A stretch of DNA of 64,000 nucleotides from Spartobacteria bacterium (GTDB lineage Bacteria > Verrucomicrobiota > Kiritimatiellia > RZYC01), in contig RZYC01000003.1 in assembly GCA_009930475.1 (NCBI GenBank), positions 1 to 64,000 of the forward strand, written 5' to 3'. The notes under the pieces are model-generated. The model saw nothing but the letters and a program-made list of their open reading frames with translations. It made no database searches and was not told where the DNA came from. This document shows, piece after piece, positions 43,815 through 53,533 of this stretch. The position numbers and the translations under genes were made by a program. Position 1 is the stretch's first letter. Each line of letters starts with the position of its first letter.

Positions 43815-44828
43815 ATGAGACAAAAACGAATCAAACGAGACCACCTGGCGTACTACCACTGCATGTCACGCATTGTCGGACGTGAAATGTTATTGGGCAC
43901 AGGCGAAAAAGAACACATGCGGCGTTTGATTCGCCGTGTGGAAGGCTTCACAGGCGTACATGTTCTAACCTATGCGGTGATGACCAATCACATCCATCTA
44001 CTATTGGAGGAGCCGGAACGCGATGCTGTGCAGTCAATTACGGATGAAGACCTCGTACAGAGACTGAACTGTTTGTATACGGATGCAGAAGTAGGGGAAA
44101 TTCTACTACGCTGGACAAAATGGGAGATGGACGGTCTGATGGAATTGGTCAAAGAAGATAAACAGCGCTATCTGGCACGAATGCACGATATCAGCGAATT
44201 TATGAAACAGGTGAAACAGCGTTTTTCCTGCTGGTATAATCGGCACAACGAACGGTATGGGACGCTATGGGATCGTCGCTTTAAGAGTGTACTGGTCGAG
44301 GATGGGCTGGCACTACGAACCATGGCTGCGTACATTGAGATGAATCCGGTACGGGCCGGCATCGTGGATGATCCGAAAGCGTATCGGTTTTGCGGACTGG
44401 GCGAAGCGATGGGCGGGTCGACTATTGCGAGGCAAGGGATTGTGAAGCTGGCATCGGGCGTAGAACGACTGGATGATGCTGTCAGGGCTTATGAAAAGGT
44501 CGAATTGTGGCATGATGCGTCAACGGTGTATTGGGAACAAATTTTGATGTATGATGAGATGCGAAAAAATCCCTATTTTGCGATGTTGGACAGGGATATG
44601 ATTCCAGGCAAACTGAGAAAACGAATGAAAATCTCTGATTTTGAGCGATTACAGTGCAGAAGCCGCTATTTCTGCGATGGTCAGATCTTAGGCTCCAGAG
44701 CATTTGTCGAGGAATTCTTTGACCATAATACGGAGTACTTCGGAGAACATCGAAAAACAGGTGCTCGTAAAATGCGCGGAGGCTGGGGCGAAATGTACAC
44801 GATCCGTGATTTGGGTCAATGGTGCTAA
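43815..44828 (+). CDS. REP-associated tyrosine transposase (RAYT), complete (copy 2)
   Basis: The 337-residue Y1_Tnp protein carries the HUH metal motif NHIHLLL (H59 and H61), KRIKRDHLAYYHCMSRIVG at the start, and a helix with the likely catalytic tyrosine in FSCWYNRHNERYGT. RAYTs are single-copy-like relatives of IS200/IS605 transposases that can move short palindromic repeats. The copy at 55344 is closely similar along its full length. About 50 bases upstream of both starts also resemble each other, so a piece of flanking DNA travelled with the gene. Confidence 0.93.
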   Translation: MRQKRIKRDHLAYYHCMSRIVGREMLLGTGEKEHMRRLIRRVEGFTGVHVLTYAVMTNHIHLLLEEPERDAVQSITDEDLVQRLNCLYTDAEVGEILLRWTKWEMDGLMELVKEDKQRYLARMHDISEFMKQVKQRFSCWYNRHNERYGTLWDRRFKSVLVEDGLALRTMAAYIEMNPVRAGIVDDPKAYRFCGLGEAMGGSTIARQGIVKLASGVERLDDAVRAYEKVELWHDASTVYWEQILMYDEMRKNPYFAMLDRDMIPGKLRKRMKISDFERLQCRSRYFCDGQILGSRAFVEEFFDHNTEYFGEHRKTGARKMRGGWGEMYTIRDLGQWC

Positions 44829-44850
44829 TCCATGCACCTAATATCATTGA

Positions 44851-46530
44851 TCACCCCTGCCCCATCTTCTCAAACAGGATACGACTACTCACCTGATCTA
44901 GATGGACATGTGCACCGCCATGATAGGTTTTCGCAGTCACCACACGTGCTGAACCGAGTTGAATGACCACACCCTCGAACAGGACATCGGTCACATCGAT
45001 CGAAGGAGTTGTCTCAACCACCATGTTGCGCCTGGCATCTTCAATATCCTGACCGAGAGCCGCCTGCTCCGCGCGTTTTGCAATCAGTTGTTCAACAAAA
45101 GTTCGCTGCCGGTCACCAGCATAGGACGGAATGCCCTCAATCGCCTTAATTTCCGATAAACGCGGTCCGACCAGCTGCTCCAAGCGGCGCACCTCATCCT
45201 GTGCACGATGGAGGTTCGCCTTTAATTCTACCAACTGTTCTTCAACCCGATAGTCTATCCCAGCCATCAGAATCGTCGTCACGTCCTGCGCTGCCCCGGC
45301 CCGGTTCACCGAAATACATGCCTTGGCAATGCACTTCCCTCCAGTGATGGTTTCTGCATCAACACGTCCCAGACTGAAGATATTAGAACCGATACATTCG
45401 CCTTCTACATGAATATCTTTTTCTGACTCGATACGTGCATTATAAACGGCTTCGGCTTTAACATTTCCTGCAGCACGAATCTCGCCTTTTTCTGCACCAT
45501 GCAACCGATAGACCTGTACTTCGCCATCGCTGATAATACAGCTGTTTCCCATGATGCCCTTGATTCGCACATCTTTTCCCGCATGAATAGTCTGTCCGCC
45601 CGGAAGATCTCCATCAACTCGTACGTCTCCGACAAAACGGATGTCAGACGGCAGCAATCCACTTCCGAGAGTCAATGCACTTTCGACTTTCAGAACATTG
45701 CGTTCAAGTACGAGCTGCCCGCTGCACAAAGCCCGCAAACAGATCCCTTTCTTATCCACTTCCAGCCCCTCTCCAACGGAACAGGCTTTCAAGGATTCCC
45801 CGAGACGGGCCACCCATGCACCTCGTATCACTTGCATCATTAGCTCCGGAGCCCCTGCTTGTGCATCATGAAAAGTGCGAAAACAAAGCTGTCCATCGCA
45901 AAGCTCAAGCACAGGTAAGTCATCGGGCATCAAATTCTCTTCGCTGTCAGTCATATCCATCTGCATGACTGATGCGGCAGCATCCATAAATAAATCGTCA
46001 TCCACAGACAAATCTACCACCGGTGCTGCTGCTTTATTCTGAACGAATTGCGCACCCGCCGTTTCTACCGACCTCTTGTTGTCCTCCACCACCGGTTGCC
46101 GGCTCAGGTCGATGGGTACGGTTTTGAACGCCGGAACATCAAATCCCAGCGCAATCAGCTTGGCATACAACACGTCTCGGGTGATCGGCTTCACAATAAA
46201 CCCATCCGACCGCTCGATGGCCAGCATGATCTGTTCTTTTCCTGAATGAGCCGACACCATTAGAATGGTCGATTTTCGAGTCACCGCGCCACTGTATTCC
46301 TCCTCTAGATCTCTCATCCGCGACAGAACTTCAAATCCGTTGATACCCGGCATATTGATATCAAGACATACAAGATCATATGCCTGACCGGTTCGCAATG
46401 CCTGCTCAAACCGCTCCACGCCGCTTAATCCTTCATCCGCATCATGCACTGTGCCCAGAACAGATAGATATTTATGCAGAATCATTCTGTTCATGGGAAA
46501 ATCATCAACCACCAGCGACCTAATTGCCAT
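44851..46530 (-). CDS. Receiver domain fused to FapA/DUF342 polymer-forming domain
   Basis: The ATG at 46530 (after GAGGATGG) gives 559 residues. Residues 1-125 are a response-regulator receiver, with acidic VVDDF, phospho-acceptor D57 in CLDINMPG and lysine in VKPIT. A low-complexity linker follows to about 190. From about 215 to the end lies a FapA (DUF342) unit: repeated GKDVRIKG, RAAGNVKAEAV and VEGECIGSNIFS turns of a beta-helix, then a coiled coil and a final RILFE region. FapA-type proteins are often cell-surface or cytoskeletal. Phosphorylation could control assembly, which is inference. Confidence 0.85.
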   Translation of the reverse strand: MAIRSLVVDDFPMNRMILHKYLSVLGTVHDADEGLSGVERFEQALRTGQAYDLVCLDINMPGINGFEVLSRMRDLEEEYSGAVTRKSTILMVSAHSGKEQIMLAIERSDGFIVKPITRDVLYAKLIALGFDVPAFKTVPIDLSRQPVVEDNKRSVETAGAQFVQNKAAAPVVDLSVDDDLFMDAAASVMQMDMTDSEENLMPDDLPVLELCDGQLCFRTFHDAQAGAPELMMQVIRGAWVARLGESLKACSVGEGLEVDKKGICLRALCSGQLVLERNVLKVESALTLGSGLLPSDIRFVGDVRVDGDLPGGQTIHAGKDVRIKGIMGNSCIISDGEVQVYRLHGAEKGEIRAAGNVKAEAVYNARIESEKDIHVEGECIGSNIFSLGRVDAETITGGKCIAKACISVNRAGAAQDVTTILMAGIDYRVEEQLVELKANLHRAQDEVRRLEQLVGPRLSEIKAIEGIPSYAGDRQRTFVEQLIAKRAEQAALGQDIEDARRNMVVETTPSIDVTDVLFEGVVIQLGSARVVTAKTYHGGAHVHLDQVSSRILFEKMGQG

Positions 46531-46652
46531 AATATTACCATCCTCATTTATTCGATACACCGATACTACTTCGCTCGGAGCTTTTTGTCCATATTGTAGA
46601 TGTCTGTTTTGCAGGCTTGTAAAACGAATCGGAACGGCTATTATGCACGCCT

Positions 46653-47771
46653 ATGAAATTAATAGACAAATACCTGCTGAGAGCATTCTTCGTACCCTTT
46701 CTGTACTGCGTGATCGCGTTCACCATGATTTTTGTGATTTTTGACCTCTTCAATAACCTATCGGATTTCCTTGAGGCGAAAACCAACGGATGGCTCATTG
46801 CGCAGTATTATGTCTATGTCATCCCTTCCGTTTTTGTCTATATCGTTCCTACATCCCTGATGCTTTCCCTGCTTTATGTGCTGAGCAACATGACGAAAAA
46901 CAATGAACTGACCGCCATGCGGGCCAGCGGGGTCAGTCTGTACCGCCTGATGCAGCCCTTCATTATTTTTGGATTTCTAATCAGCATATCCGTGGCCATT
47001 GTCAACGAGACCGTAGGACCGTGGTCAGCCTACTGGACAGACCAATTTGTGAAAGCGGAAAAGCATAAACACGAATACAACATCTACATGGCCCACAATC
47101 TGGCACTTAAAAATACAAAAAACTACCGCGAATGGTTCATCGGTGTTTTTAATACAAAAACCTTTGAAATGCAGAATGTACGCATTATTCAGCAGCGGCC
47201 TGACGGCTCTGATTCTGCCAAGATATGGGCAAAAAAAGCCCAGTGGCTGGACGGAGAATGGTGGTTGTCTGACGTTATTCGGCAAGATTATCGCGCCAAT
47301 GGCCGACCGTCCGGCGGCCCCAGGAATCTGGGTATGGGGGAGCGCACCAAAGCTGTTCCCATGCCAGAACTCACCGAGCGACCGGAAGATTTTCTTAATG
47401 AACGCAAGGATGCCCGCGATAATCCTGAGCAATTTTCTTCGCGGGAACTGATGCAGTATATCGAACGGCATCGGGATTTTTCTCAAAAAGTCCGCGCACG
47501 TGTATACACTGATTTTTACAGCCGTATGGCCATGCCGTGGACCTGCCTGATCGTCGTACTGCTTGGCATTCCTTTTGGATCTCACACGGCGCGCAAAGGC
47601 GCCATTCTAGGTATATCCCTCGCTCTGGCACTGTTTTTCAGTTACTACGCTCTAATAAATGTATGCGTCGCACTGGGAAAAGGACAGTATGTGACACCAT
47701 GGCTTGCCGCCTGGTTTCCCAACATACTGTTTTTTGGATTGGGCAGTATACTGGTGTATCGGATGAGGTGA
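46653..47771 (+). CDS. LPS export ABC permease LptF/LptG family
   Basis: The 372-residue protein is a YjgP/YjgQ-type permease: helices near 12-35, 50-75 and 98-120, then a large periplasmic jellyroll domain (about 130-275) and three more helices at the C-terminus, with GIPFGSHTARKGAILGISLAL. With LptB it moves lipopolysaccharide across the periplasm. One permease gene only is here; which of LptF or LptG it is cannot be decided. The divergent receiver-FapA gene starts 123 bases upstream. Confidence 0.92.
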   Translation: MKLIDKYLLRAFFVPFLYCVIAFTMIFVIFDLFNNLSDFLEAKTNGWLIAQYYVYVIPSVFVYIVPTSLMLSLLYVLSNMTKNNELTAMRASGVSLYRLMQPFIIFGFLISISVAIVNETVGPWSAYWTDQFVKAEKHKHEYNIYMAHNLALKNTKNYREWFIGVFNTKTFEMQNVRIIQQRPDGSDSAKIWAKKAQWLDGEWWLSDVIRQDYRANGRPSGGPRNLGMGERTKAVPMPELTERPEDFLNERKDARDNPEQFSSRELMQYIERHRDFSQKVRARVYTDFYSRMAMPWTCLIVVLLGIPFGSHTARKGAILGISLALALFFSYYALINVCVALGKGQYVTPWLAAWFPNILFFGLGSILVYRMR

Positions 47772-47843
47772 ATTTGCTCGACAACCCGTCTCTTTCGATT
47801 TTTTATAACTATTCAATGATGAATATGAAATTAGGCAAAACGC

Positions 47844-49865
47844 ATGGTTACATTTATAAATAATAATGACAGCCCGGTTATCCGGCATTTCAATCGCCCA
47901 CATCCTTCGTATTCTCCCGATACACGAGGCGAACAGGAATCACCCGCTCCCCGGCGGAATTTCTCCCCGAAGGACGATGCGACGCCTGAGGCGGCACCAC
48001 AGCAAACCAGCGAAAGCCCTGTCGGGAATGACACACCTGCTCCGCAGCATCATCCGCACTCCCGCCCTCCCAGAGTGGTTGTAGAGGAAAAAGTGCAAAG
48101 TCAGGAAGATGAAGCCTTGCGACATCGCCGCCGGCGCCCTCGCAGAAAGAAAATCATTAACAATGAGCCTGAATCGGCAACCACGCGCGAGTCCGAGGAG
48201 TCTATCGCTAATCCGGTTCAACAGAAGGATGCTCCTGCCGCTGAAGAGACCTCACAACCAGCACTGGAGGGAGCCTCGGAAACAGCAGAAACTGCGGCAT
48301 CCGCATCGCATCGTCCCCGTTCTTCCAATCGCCGCCGCACACCCCGGTCACGCAGAAATCCAAAAAAACAGGTTCCGGGCGACGAAACGGCACCGGCTGA
48401 AACAGCAGACACAGAAGGCACCATTGATGCACCCGCAGAGATCGTGGCAGACGTTCCAGCTCCGGAAACAGCAGCGGAGCAAGCCGATGACATCCCCGCA
48501 GAACCTGAATGGCATCAGGATCTGTTCATCGTGCCCGAGCAGGAAGGCAAAACCCGTTTCCATGATTTATCACTCCCTCCAACTGTGATGCATTCCATTG
48601 CTGATCTGGGCTGGACCTACTGTACGCCGATTCAGGCCGATGCGCTGCCTCCAACACTGGCAGGCAGAGACTGCACTGGCAGAGCACAGACCGGCACGGG
48701 GAAAACGGCCGCATTCCTGCTCGCCATTCTGCATCGTCTGATTGAAAATCCGCTGACGGATTCGCGAGCCGACGGACACCCCAGAGCACTGATTATCGCC
48801 CCGACCCGTGAACTCGTGCAACAGATCGAACAGGATGCGATCAAACTTTGCAGTCACTCAAAGATTCATATGGTCTCGGTGTACGGCGGCGCGAGTTATA
48901 TCAAACAGAAGGATGACATTGAAAGCGCACCGCTGGACATAGTGATTGCTACACCGGGCCGTCTGATTGATCTGTGTCGCAATAAAGTACTGAATCTACA
49001 GCAGGTCGAGATGATGATCATTGACGAAGCGGATCGTATGCTGGATATGGGATTTATTCCCGATGTCCGCAGAATCGTCCGCATGACCCCGCCGCGGAAT
49101 CGCCGTCAAACATTGCTGTTCAGCGCAACATTGTCGCCGGAAGTCCTGCGACTGGCCGAACATTGGCTCGAAAATCCCGTAAGCATTGAAGTCGAACCGG
49201 AATCAGTGGCGGTGAAATCAGTGGAACAGCATATGTACATTGTGGAAAACAACCGCAAAATGTCGTTGCTTTATCATATCCTCAGCGTAGAAAAACCGGA
49301 ACGTGCTATCATTTTTGCGAATCGGCGCGATCAGGTATTCAACCTTTGCGTCACCTTGAAAGAACTGGGCATTAACTGCGATATGATCTCCGGTGCACTG
49401 ACCCAGAACAAGCGGGAAAAAACACTGCATCGCTTTAAAGATGGATCAACAACAGTACTGGTGGCCACCGATGTGGCAGGTCGCGGACTGCACGTGGATG
49501 CCATCAGTCATGTGATTAACTATAATCTGCCTACAGATCCGGAAGATTACGTGCATCGTATTGGGCGTACAGGACGCGCCGGGGCTCTCGGTAAATCCAT
49601 CAGTTTTGCCTGTGAGGAAGATTCCTTCTATATCCCGGATATCGAAGAATATCTTGGCGAAGAAATTAAATGCGAACGTCCCGATGATTCCTGGTTCCCG
49701 GAGTTGCCGAAAATCAAAAAACGGAAAAAAGTGTACGGGCAAACCGGTGATAGCTCCCGTTCCGGATCAAAAAGAGGCCGTTCCTCATCCAGACGTCCCC
49801 AGCAGCGTGCACCCAGACAAAAATCGTCAAATGCGCCTGCCAAGGATAATAACGACGCACAATAA
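47844..49865 (+). CDS. DEAD-box RNA helicase with long N-terminal extension
   Basis: The 673-residue helicase core starts at about residue 215 and carries QTGTGKT at 282-288, PTRELVQQI, DEADRMLDMGF from 394, FSATLSPE near 425 and HRIGRTGRAG at 571-580. It unwinds short RNA duplexes in ribosome assembly or mRNA turnover (RhlE/DeaD type). Residues 1-215 are a disordered Ala/Pro/Glu/Arg-rich extension, and the C-terminus is an Arg/Ser-rich tail (SKRGRSSSRRPQQ). Both tails may bind RNA. The phosphoglycerate-mutase-like gene follows after 14 bases. Confidence 0.95.
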   Translation: MVTFINNNDSPVIRHFNRPHPSYSPDTRGEQESPAPRRNFSPKDDATPEAAPQQTSESPVGNDTPAPQHHPHSRPPRVVVEEKVQSQEDEALRHRRRRPRRKKIINNEPESATTRESEESIANPVQQKDAPAAEETSQPALEGASETAETAASASHRPRSSNRRRTPRSRRNPKKQVPGDETAPAETADTEGTIDAPAEIVADVPAPETAAEQADDIPAEPEWHQDLFIVPEQEGKTRFHDLSLPPTVMHSIADLGWTYCTPIQADALPPTLAGRDCTGRAQTGTGKTAAFLLAILHRLIENPLTDSRADGHPRALIIAPTRELVQQIEQDAIKLCSHSKIHMVSVYGGASYIKQKDDIESAPLDIVIATPGRLIDLCRNKVLNLQQVEMMIIDEADRMLDMGFIPDVRRIVRMTPPRNRRQTLLFSATLSPEVLRLAEHWLENPVSIEVEPESVAVKSVEQHMYIVENNRKMSLLYHILSVEKPERAIIFANRRDQVFNLCVTLKELGINCDMISGALTQNKREKTLHRFKDGSTTVLVATDVAGRGLHVDAISHVINYNLPTDPEDYVHRIGRTGRAGALGKSISFACEEDSFYIPDIEEYLGEEIKCERPDDSWFPELPKIKKRKKVYGQTGDSSRSGSKRGRSSSRRPQQRAPRQKSSNAPAKDNNDAQ

Positions 49866-49879
49866 ACGCGTAATCCATC

Positions 49880-50737
49880 ATGAATCTTTCGATTCTGTTG
49901 TTGTTTATCGATGGGTTCGGCATCGGAAAGGAGGGGCATAACAATCCCGTCAGTGCCTTTCCCCTTCTTTTCGATATCTGCTCAAGGGCAATCCCTCTGG
50001 ATGCCACATTGGGCATCCCCGGCGTGCCGCAGAGTGCCACCGGACAAACCACCCTCTTTACCGGCGTTAATGCGTCCAAGACCATCGGACGGCATGAAGA
50101 GGGTTTTCCGGGAAGTGCATTGCGCCAACTGATTATCCAAAAGAATCTCTTTTCAATGCTTCGCGAAAAAAAGCGGCGAGTCACCTTTGCCAATGCCTAT
50201 TTTGTGGCGCAGTCTACCGATATTCATCTTATCCGGCATAAGTCAGTGACCACCCTCATGACGTGGCATACATTGGGACGCCTTCGCACCGTATCCGACT
50301 TATTGCAAAATGATGCCTGTTATCAGGATCTGACCAGAGAAATGCTCAGGGAACGTCAATACACCGGCCCGCTGGTCTCGCCTGAAACGTCAGCAGAACA
50401 TTTATTCCGCCTGGCCATGCTCCACGATCTCACCCTCTTTGAGTTCTTTCTTACCGATCGCGCCGGCCATAAAATGAATCGTGATTACACCATGGATGTG
50501 CTGGGACGACTAGAACTGTTTCTGCAAACCCTGCATCGACTCAATCGACTCACCATGACCCCGTTGACCATAGTACTCACAAGTGATCACGGGAATATCG
50601 AAGCGGCGGATCATCGGCATCACACCCTCAATCCCGTCCCCTTCTACTGCACGGGGTCACAGGCTGCGCAGCTGACCGCACAGCCGCTCCATTCGCTTCA
50701 GGACGTCACCCCGGCACTGATGCAGCTGTTTGACTGA
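49880..50737 (+). CDS. Phosphoglycerate-mutase-like metalloenzyme (alkaline phosphatase superfamily)
   Basis: The 285-residue protein has the alkaline-phosphatase-superfamily core: LLLFIDGFGIGKEG at the N-terminus with the first metal aspartate, SATGQTTLFTGV around 52-64 with the nucleophilic Thr/Ser, and TSDHGNIE with a second metal pair, then HHTLNP. It is shorter than BPG-independent phosphoglycerate mutase and lacks its transferase domain. The substrate is unknown. It is probably co-transcribed with the helicase gene. Confidence 0.78.
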   Translation: MNLSILLLFIDGFGIGKEGHNNPVSAFPLLFDICSRAIPLDATLGIPGVPQSATGQTTLFTGVNASKTIGRHEEGFPGSALRQLIIQKNLFSMLREKKRRVTFANAYFVAQSTDIHLIRHKSVTTLMTWHTLGRLRTVSDLLQNDACYQDLTREMLRERQYTGPLVSPETSAEHLFRLAMLHDLTLFEFFLTDRAGHKMNRDYTMDVLGRLELFLQTLHRLNRLTMTPLTIVLTSDHGNIEAADHRHHTLNPVPFYCTGSQAAQLTAQPLHSLQDVTPALMQLFD

Positions 50738-50773
50738 TCATTGCAGCCATTTCGCCTGACACCGATATGATGA

Positions 50774-51262
50774 TTACTCCGCTTGCTCCTTGATGAGTTC
50801 GACATACAAATCCAGCACACTCTTCATCACCGCAATAACCATAGCATCCTCTTCAACCTGACCGGTAACCCCTTGGCTGCGAAGGTGGCCAAGCAGATAA
50901 TTCAAAAGTTCCGGTTCAGGATAGCTCTCATACATCAGCGACCATGAATCGCGGTCTGTTTCCTTTTCGAGATAAGCCATCATGTCGATAAATCGTTTGA
51001 ACGCCACACCCATGTCCTCATCCGTGATCTCTCGCATAGGCGATGAAGACACATGACCCACATAGGTATGCAGAATAAGCAGCACTTGAATGGCGCAATA
51101 AACCTTTTCAACTTCAATCTCCTGCTCCTGCAATGCGACGACAGAAAAAAACAGTACAGGCTGTTCCTCTTCAACCAGTGTCAATCTTTCTTCAAATGCT
51201 TCAGCATCCAGTGTCATCACTTCATCAATAATCGCTTGTAAAACAACATCTTTATCTGTCAT
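50774..51262 (-). CDS. Hypothetical acidic helical protein
   Basis: The 162-residue protein is predominantly helical and acidic, without signal peptide or membrane helix. I do not recognise a domain. Hydrophobic-repeat spacing (VLQAIIDEVMTL, VYCAIQVLLILHTYVG) suggests helical bundles. A strong AAGGGG precedes the ATG, which supports translation. It lies alone between the metalloenzyme gene (convergent) and the gspK end (same strand, 42 bases upstream), so it may be the last gene of the secretion operon. Confidence 0.6.
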   Translation of the reverse strand: MTDKDVVLQAIIDEVMTLDAEAFEERLTLVEEEQPVLFFSVVALQEQEIEVEKVYCAIQVLLILHTYVGHVSSSPMREITDEDMGVAFKRFIDMMAYLEKETDRDSWSLMYESYPEPELLNYLLGHLRSQGVTGQVEEDAMVIAVMKSVLDLYVELIKEQAE

Positions 51263-51304
51263 TGCTTACCCCTTCGTGGTCATGTTAATTAGTTCATTGG
51301 CTAC

Positions 51305-52393
51305 TTAATCCATGGATTCCTCGCGCCAGTACTTTGTCGTAACCCCCGCAGCCTCAGATACTTCAAAAATACACCAGACACCATACCGCAAATCGCCTAC
51401 TTCCCCGATAGATATTACACGTAAATATTGGGTATCCCTGACCGTGAGCTTCTTTTTTACTTCCTCATCCAGCCCCAGCATGTCTGCAATCTCTTCAACG
51501 GAGCCCCATCCATCATCAGTCGTGCCTTCCAACCCGTCAACTCCACCACGAGATGCCAGTATCTGATCTACCGTAAATTCGTCAATTCCCGGAATCGACA
51601 ACAAGACTTCACGCGATGCACTGTTGATATTCACCTTGCCGTCGCCCCATGTGGTCAGCCATTTTGCCATTCCCTGAATACGATCGTCTTCGTCTTCCAG
51701 CTCAAAACTGCGTGGTGTTCCAAACAGTATTTCCTGACTAAATCCCTTTACCAGCAGCAGTTCATCCACAGTATCCAGCGGAGCATTTTTTACCTCGTAA
51801 CCCGCTTCCTCATAATAAGAATCATCGGATTCGGCACCGTTCAACTGCTTGAAATCATTTTCGTCGATCCAGTCCGTCAGACAGTCGATCATTTCATCCC
51901 ATTCATCATCCGGCACATTCGCCTGATCTAACAGCTCCTCCCATTCATCTTTGGTCAGCGTATTGATGTTTCGACGCCCCTTTTCCGGTACAATCGATAA
52001 ACGGAAAGTTCCCCCGCCCATTTCTCTGGAATAGGTTGCGGATGATCCCCGCTTCAGTCGAACGGCCCCGTCTGTCAACTGCCTATCCGATCCCGCTTCT
52101 CCTTCACCCGTTTCGGATACATCGGCTATCTTGCCAATAATCAGCTTACCGAATTCTACCCCCGCCCGTGACAGATACATCGCTTTGAGCCGTTTACGCT
52201 GATAGGACGTAATCCCAGACTCAATATGCATATCAAAGGCAAAGGATCCGATCAGCATGGATAAAATAAGCAAAACCCATAACGCCACGATCAGTGCCGA
52301 TCCGCCGGCCCCCCCGCTTTTGGACGCAAAAGGCCTTTTTGAAAAGTTCCAATGATTGGAACTTTTTGAAATCGCTGTTTTTATGCCTTTCAT
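51305..52393 (-). CDS. gspK: Type II secretion minor pseudopilin GspK
   Basis: GspK forms the tip complex of the secretion pseudopilus. The 362-residue product has a hydrophobic prepilin helix, GGSALIVALWVLLILSMLIG, at about 31-50, the usual SRAGVEFG motif shortly after, and a large globular domain with repeated DWIDEND and VNINSASREVLLSIPGI. The leader before the hydrophobic stretch is about 30 residues instead of the usual few; residues SSNHWNF of it are encoded by a palindrome copy. The first codons overlap nothing, and the gspJ stop lies seven bases upstream. Confidence 0.88.
   Translation of the reverse strand: MKGIKTAISKSSNHWNFSKRPFASKSGGAGGSALIVALWVLLILSMLIGSFAFDMHIESGITSYQRKRLKAMYLSRAGVEFGKLIIGKIADVSETGEGEAGSDRQLTDGAVRLKRGSSATYSREMGGGTFRLSIVPEKGRRNINTLTKDEWEELLDQANVPDDEWDEMIDCLTDWIDENDFKQLNGAESDDSYYEEAGYEVKNAPLDTVDELLLVKGFSQEILFGTPRSFELEDEDDRIQGMAKWLTTWGDGKVNINSASREVLLSIPGIDEFTVDQILASRGGVDGLEGTTDDGWGSVEEIADMLGLDEEVKKKLTVRDTQYLRVISIGEVGDLRYGVWCIFEVSEAAGVTTKYWREESMD
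52342..52366. repeat. TTCCAATSATTGGAA palindrome inside gspK
   Basis: A single full copy with A- and T-run flanks, read in frame as SSNHWNF in the GspK leader on the minus strand. Confidence 0.97.
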
Positions 52394-52400
52394 GCGTTTT

Positions 52401-53093
52401 TTAAGGATTGTCCTTACCCTTCGCCCTATCTTGATTCGCCGCTTCCTGACCGCCCAGAGGAATGGGGATCACTCGCTTGAGTTCTACAGGATCACCATAT
52501 TCTTCCAGCGGCTCCATCGTTAGAACAATGGAGACTACGGCAGGTATTTCGTTGGTTTTCTCCCAGTCGTCTTCCCATGTATCGCTCTCCTGATCGTACC
52601 ACTGGCAGTCCAGTCCTTTGACCTCGGTAGAGACGTACCAGGGATCCACATCGTCGTCTTCCATATCGGTTGCCATATGCGGATAGGCTCGCACGGCCAC
52701 CGCCGTATCGCCATCGTCATTTTCTTCGATGGTGATTGAAATCCGATGCAGCCCGCGATTGAGCACGCTGTCCCTCGGCAAAAAGGCGGAACTGGATGTC
52801 ACCCAGCTGATGCTGTCTTCTGCATAGCCTCTGCCGCCATGATCTTCTAGGCGAAAACCATAAGTCCCGCCTGCCGACGGAAAATAGGCCGCCGAACGCA
52901 ACCCCGACACCAGCTGATTCATCACAAAATCGCCGTGATGCAGGTCATCCAGCAAGGCCGTTCCTCGTTGCCATGACTTCAAAACCGTGACAAATGTGCC
53001 GACAATAATGGACATGGCCGTCACCAGCAGTGCCATCGCCACCAGCAGTTCCAGCAGAGTAAATCCACCTCGCTGAACACCCCTCGCTGTCAT
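52401..53093 (-). CDS. gspJ: Type II secretion pseudopilin GspJ
   Basis: The ATG at 53093 overlaps the gspI stop as ATGA and gives 230 residues. The prepilin leader ends in RGGFTLLELLVAMAL with a cleavage glycine before phenylalanine and the usual glutamate five residues on. The globular C-terminal domain is about 190 residues long, as expected for GspJ. It lies between gspI and gspK, as in other type II systems. An upstream frame start at 53237 would overlap gspI and is rejected. Confidence 0.93.
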   Translation of the reverse strand: MTARGVQRGGFTLLELLVAMALLVTAMSIIVGTFVTVLKSWQRGTALLDDLHHGDFVMNQLVSGLRSAAYFPSAGGTYGFRLEDHGGRGYAEDSISWVTSSSAFLPRDSVLNRGLHRISITIEENDDGDTAVAVRAYPHMATDMEDDDVDPWYVSTEVKGLDCQWYDQESDTWEDDWEKTNEIPAVVSIVLTMEPLEEYGDPVELKRVIPIPLGGQEAANQDRAKGKDNP

Positions 53094-53533
53094 AGTTTGA
53101 CTGTCTCCGGCAAGTAGTAATACCCCCCGACCTGTTCCCGTCCTCTGGATGCTTTTTCCGCCCATTCTACCGTCAGCGTATACTCCCACAGCCCTTCGTA
53201 TTCTTCTATATCGGCCGAGGATTTTTTTAATTCCCAAGCCCCGGTATAGCCATCAAACGGGGCTTTAAACGTCCATGATTCCCGCTTTTCCGCTACATCC
53301 CCTTTTTCTTTCAGCAGATATTCCTGCATTTTGAACTCGGCTTCTCCGATCAGACGACGTGCATTCGCATAATTCTTGGATTGTCGAACAATCGCCAGGC
53401 AACGCGACGACGCGGCCACCAGTGCACTGACCCCAATCCCCATAATGGCCAGTGCCATGAGCACTTCAATCAGTGTTAATCCACTGCAGTTCTTGCAAAC
53501 ACGCCGAAACGACGCTATTCCCAGCCATTTCAT
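53090..53533 (-). CDS. gspI: Type II secretion pseudopilin GspI
   Basis: The ATG at 53533 overlaps the preceding membrane-protein stop as ATGA and yields 147 residues. The leader runs KNCSGLTLIEVLMALAIMG, with the cleavage glycine before LTLIE, the standard prepilin pattern. GspI starts the tip complex with GspJ and GspK. No gspG or gspH lies next to it here. Confidence 0.9.
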   Translation of the reverse strand: MKWLGIASFRRVCKNCSGLTLIEVLMALAIMGIGVSALVAASSRCLAIVRQSKNYANARRLIGEAEFKMQEYLLKEKGDVAEKRESWTFKAPFDGYTGAWELKKSSADIEEYEGLWEYTLTVEWAEKASRGREQVGGYYYLPETVKL

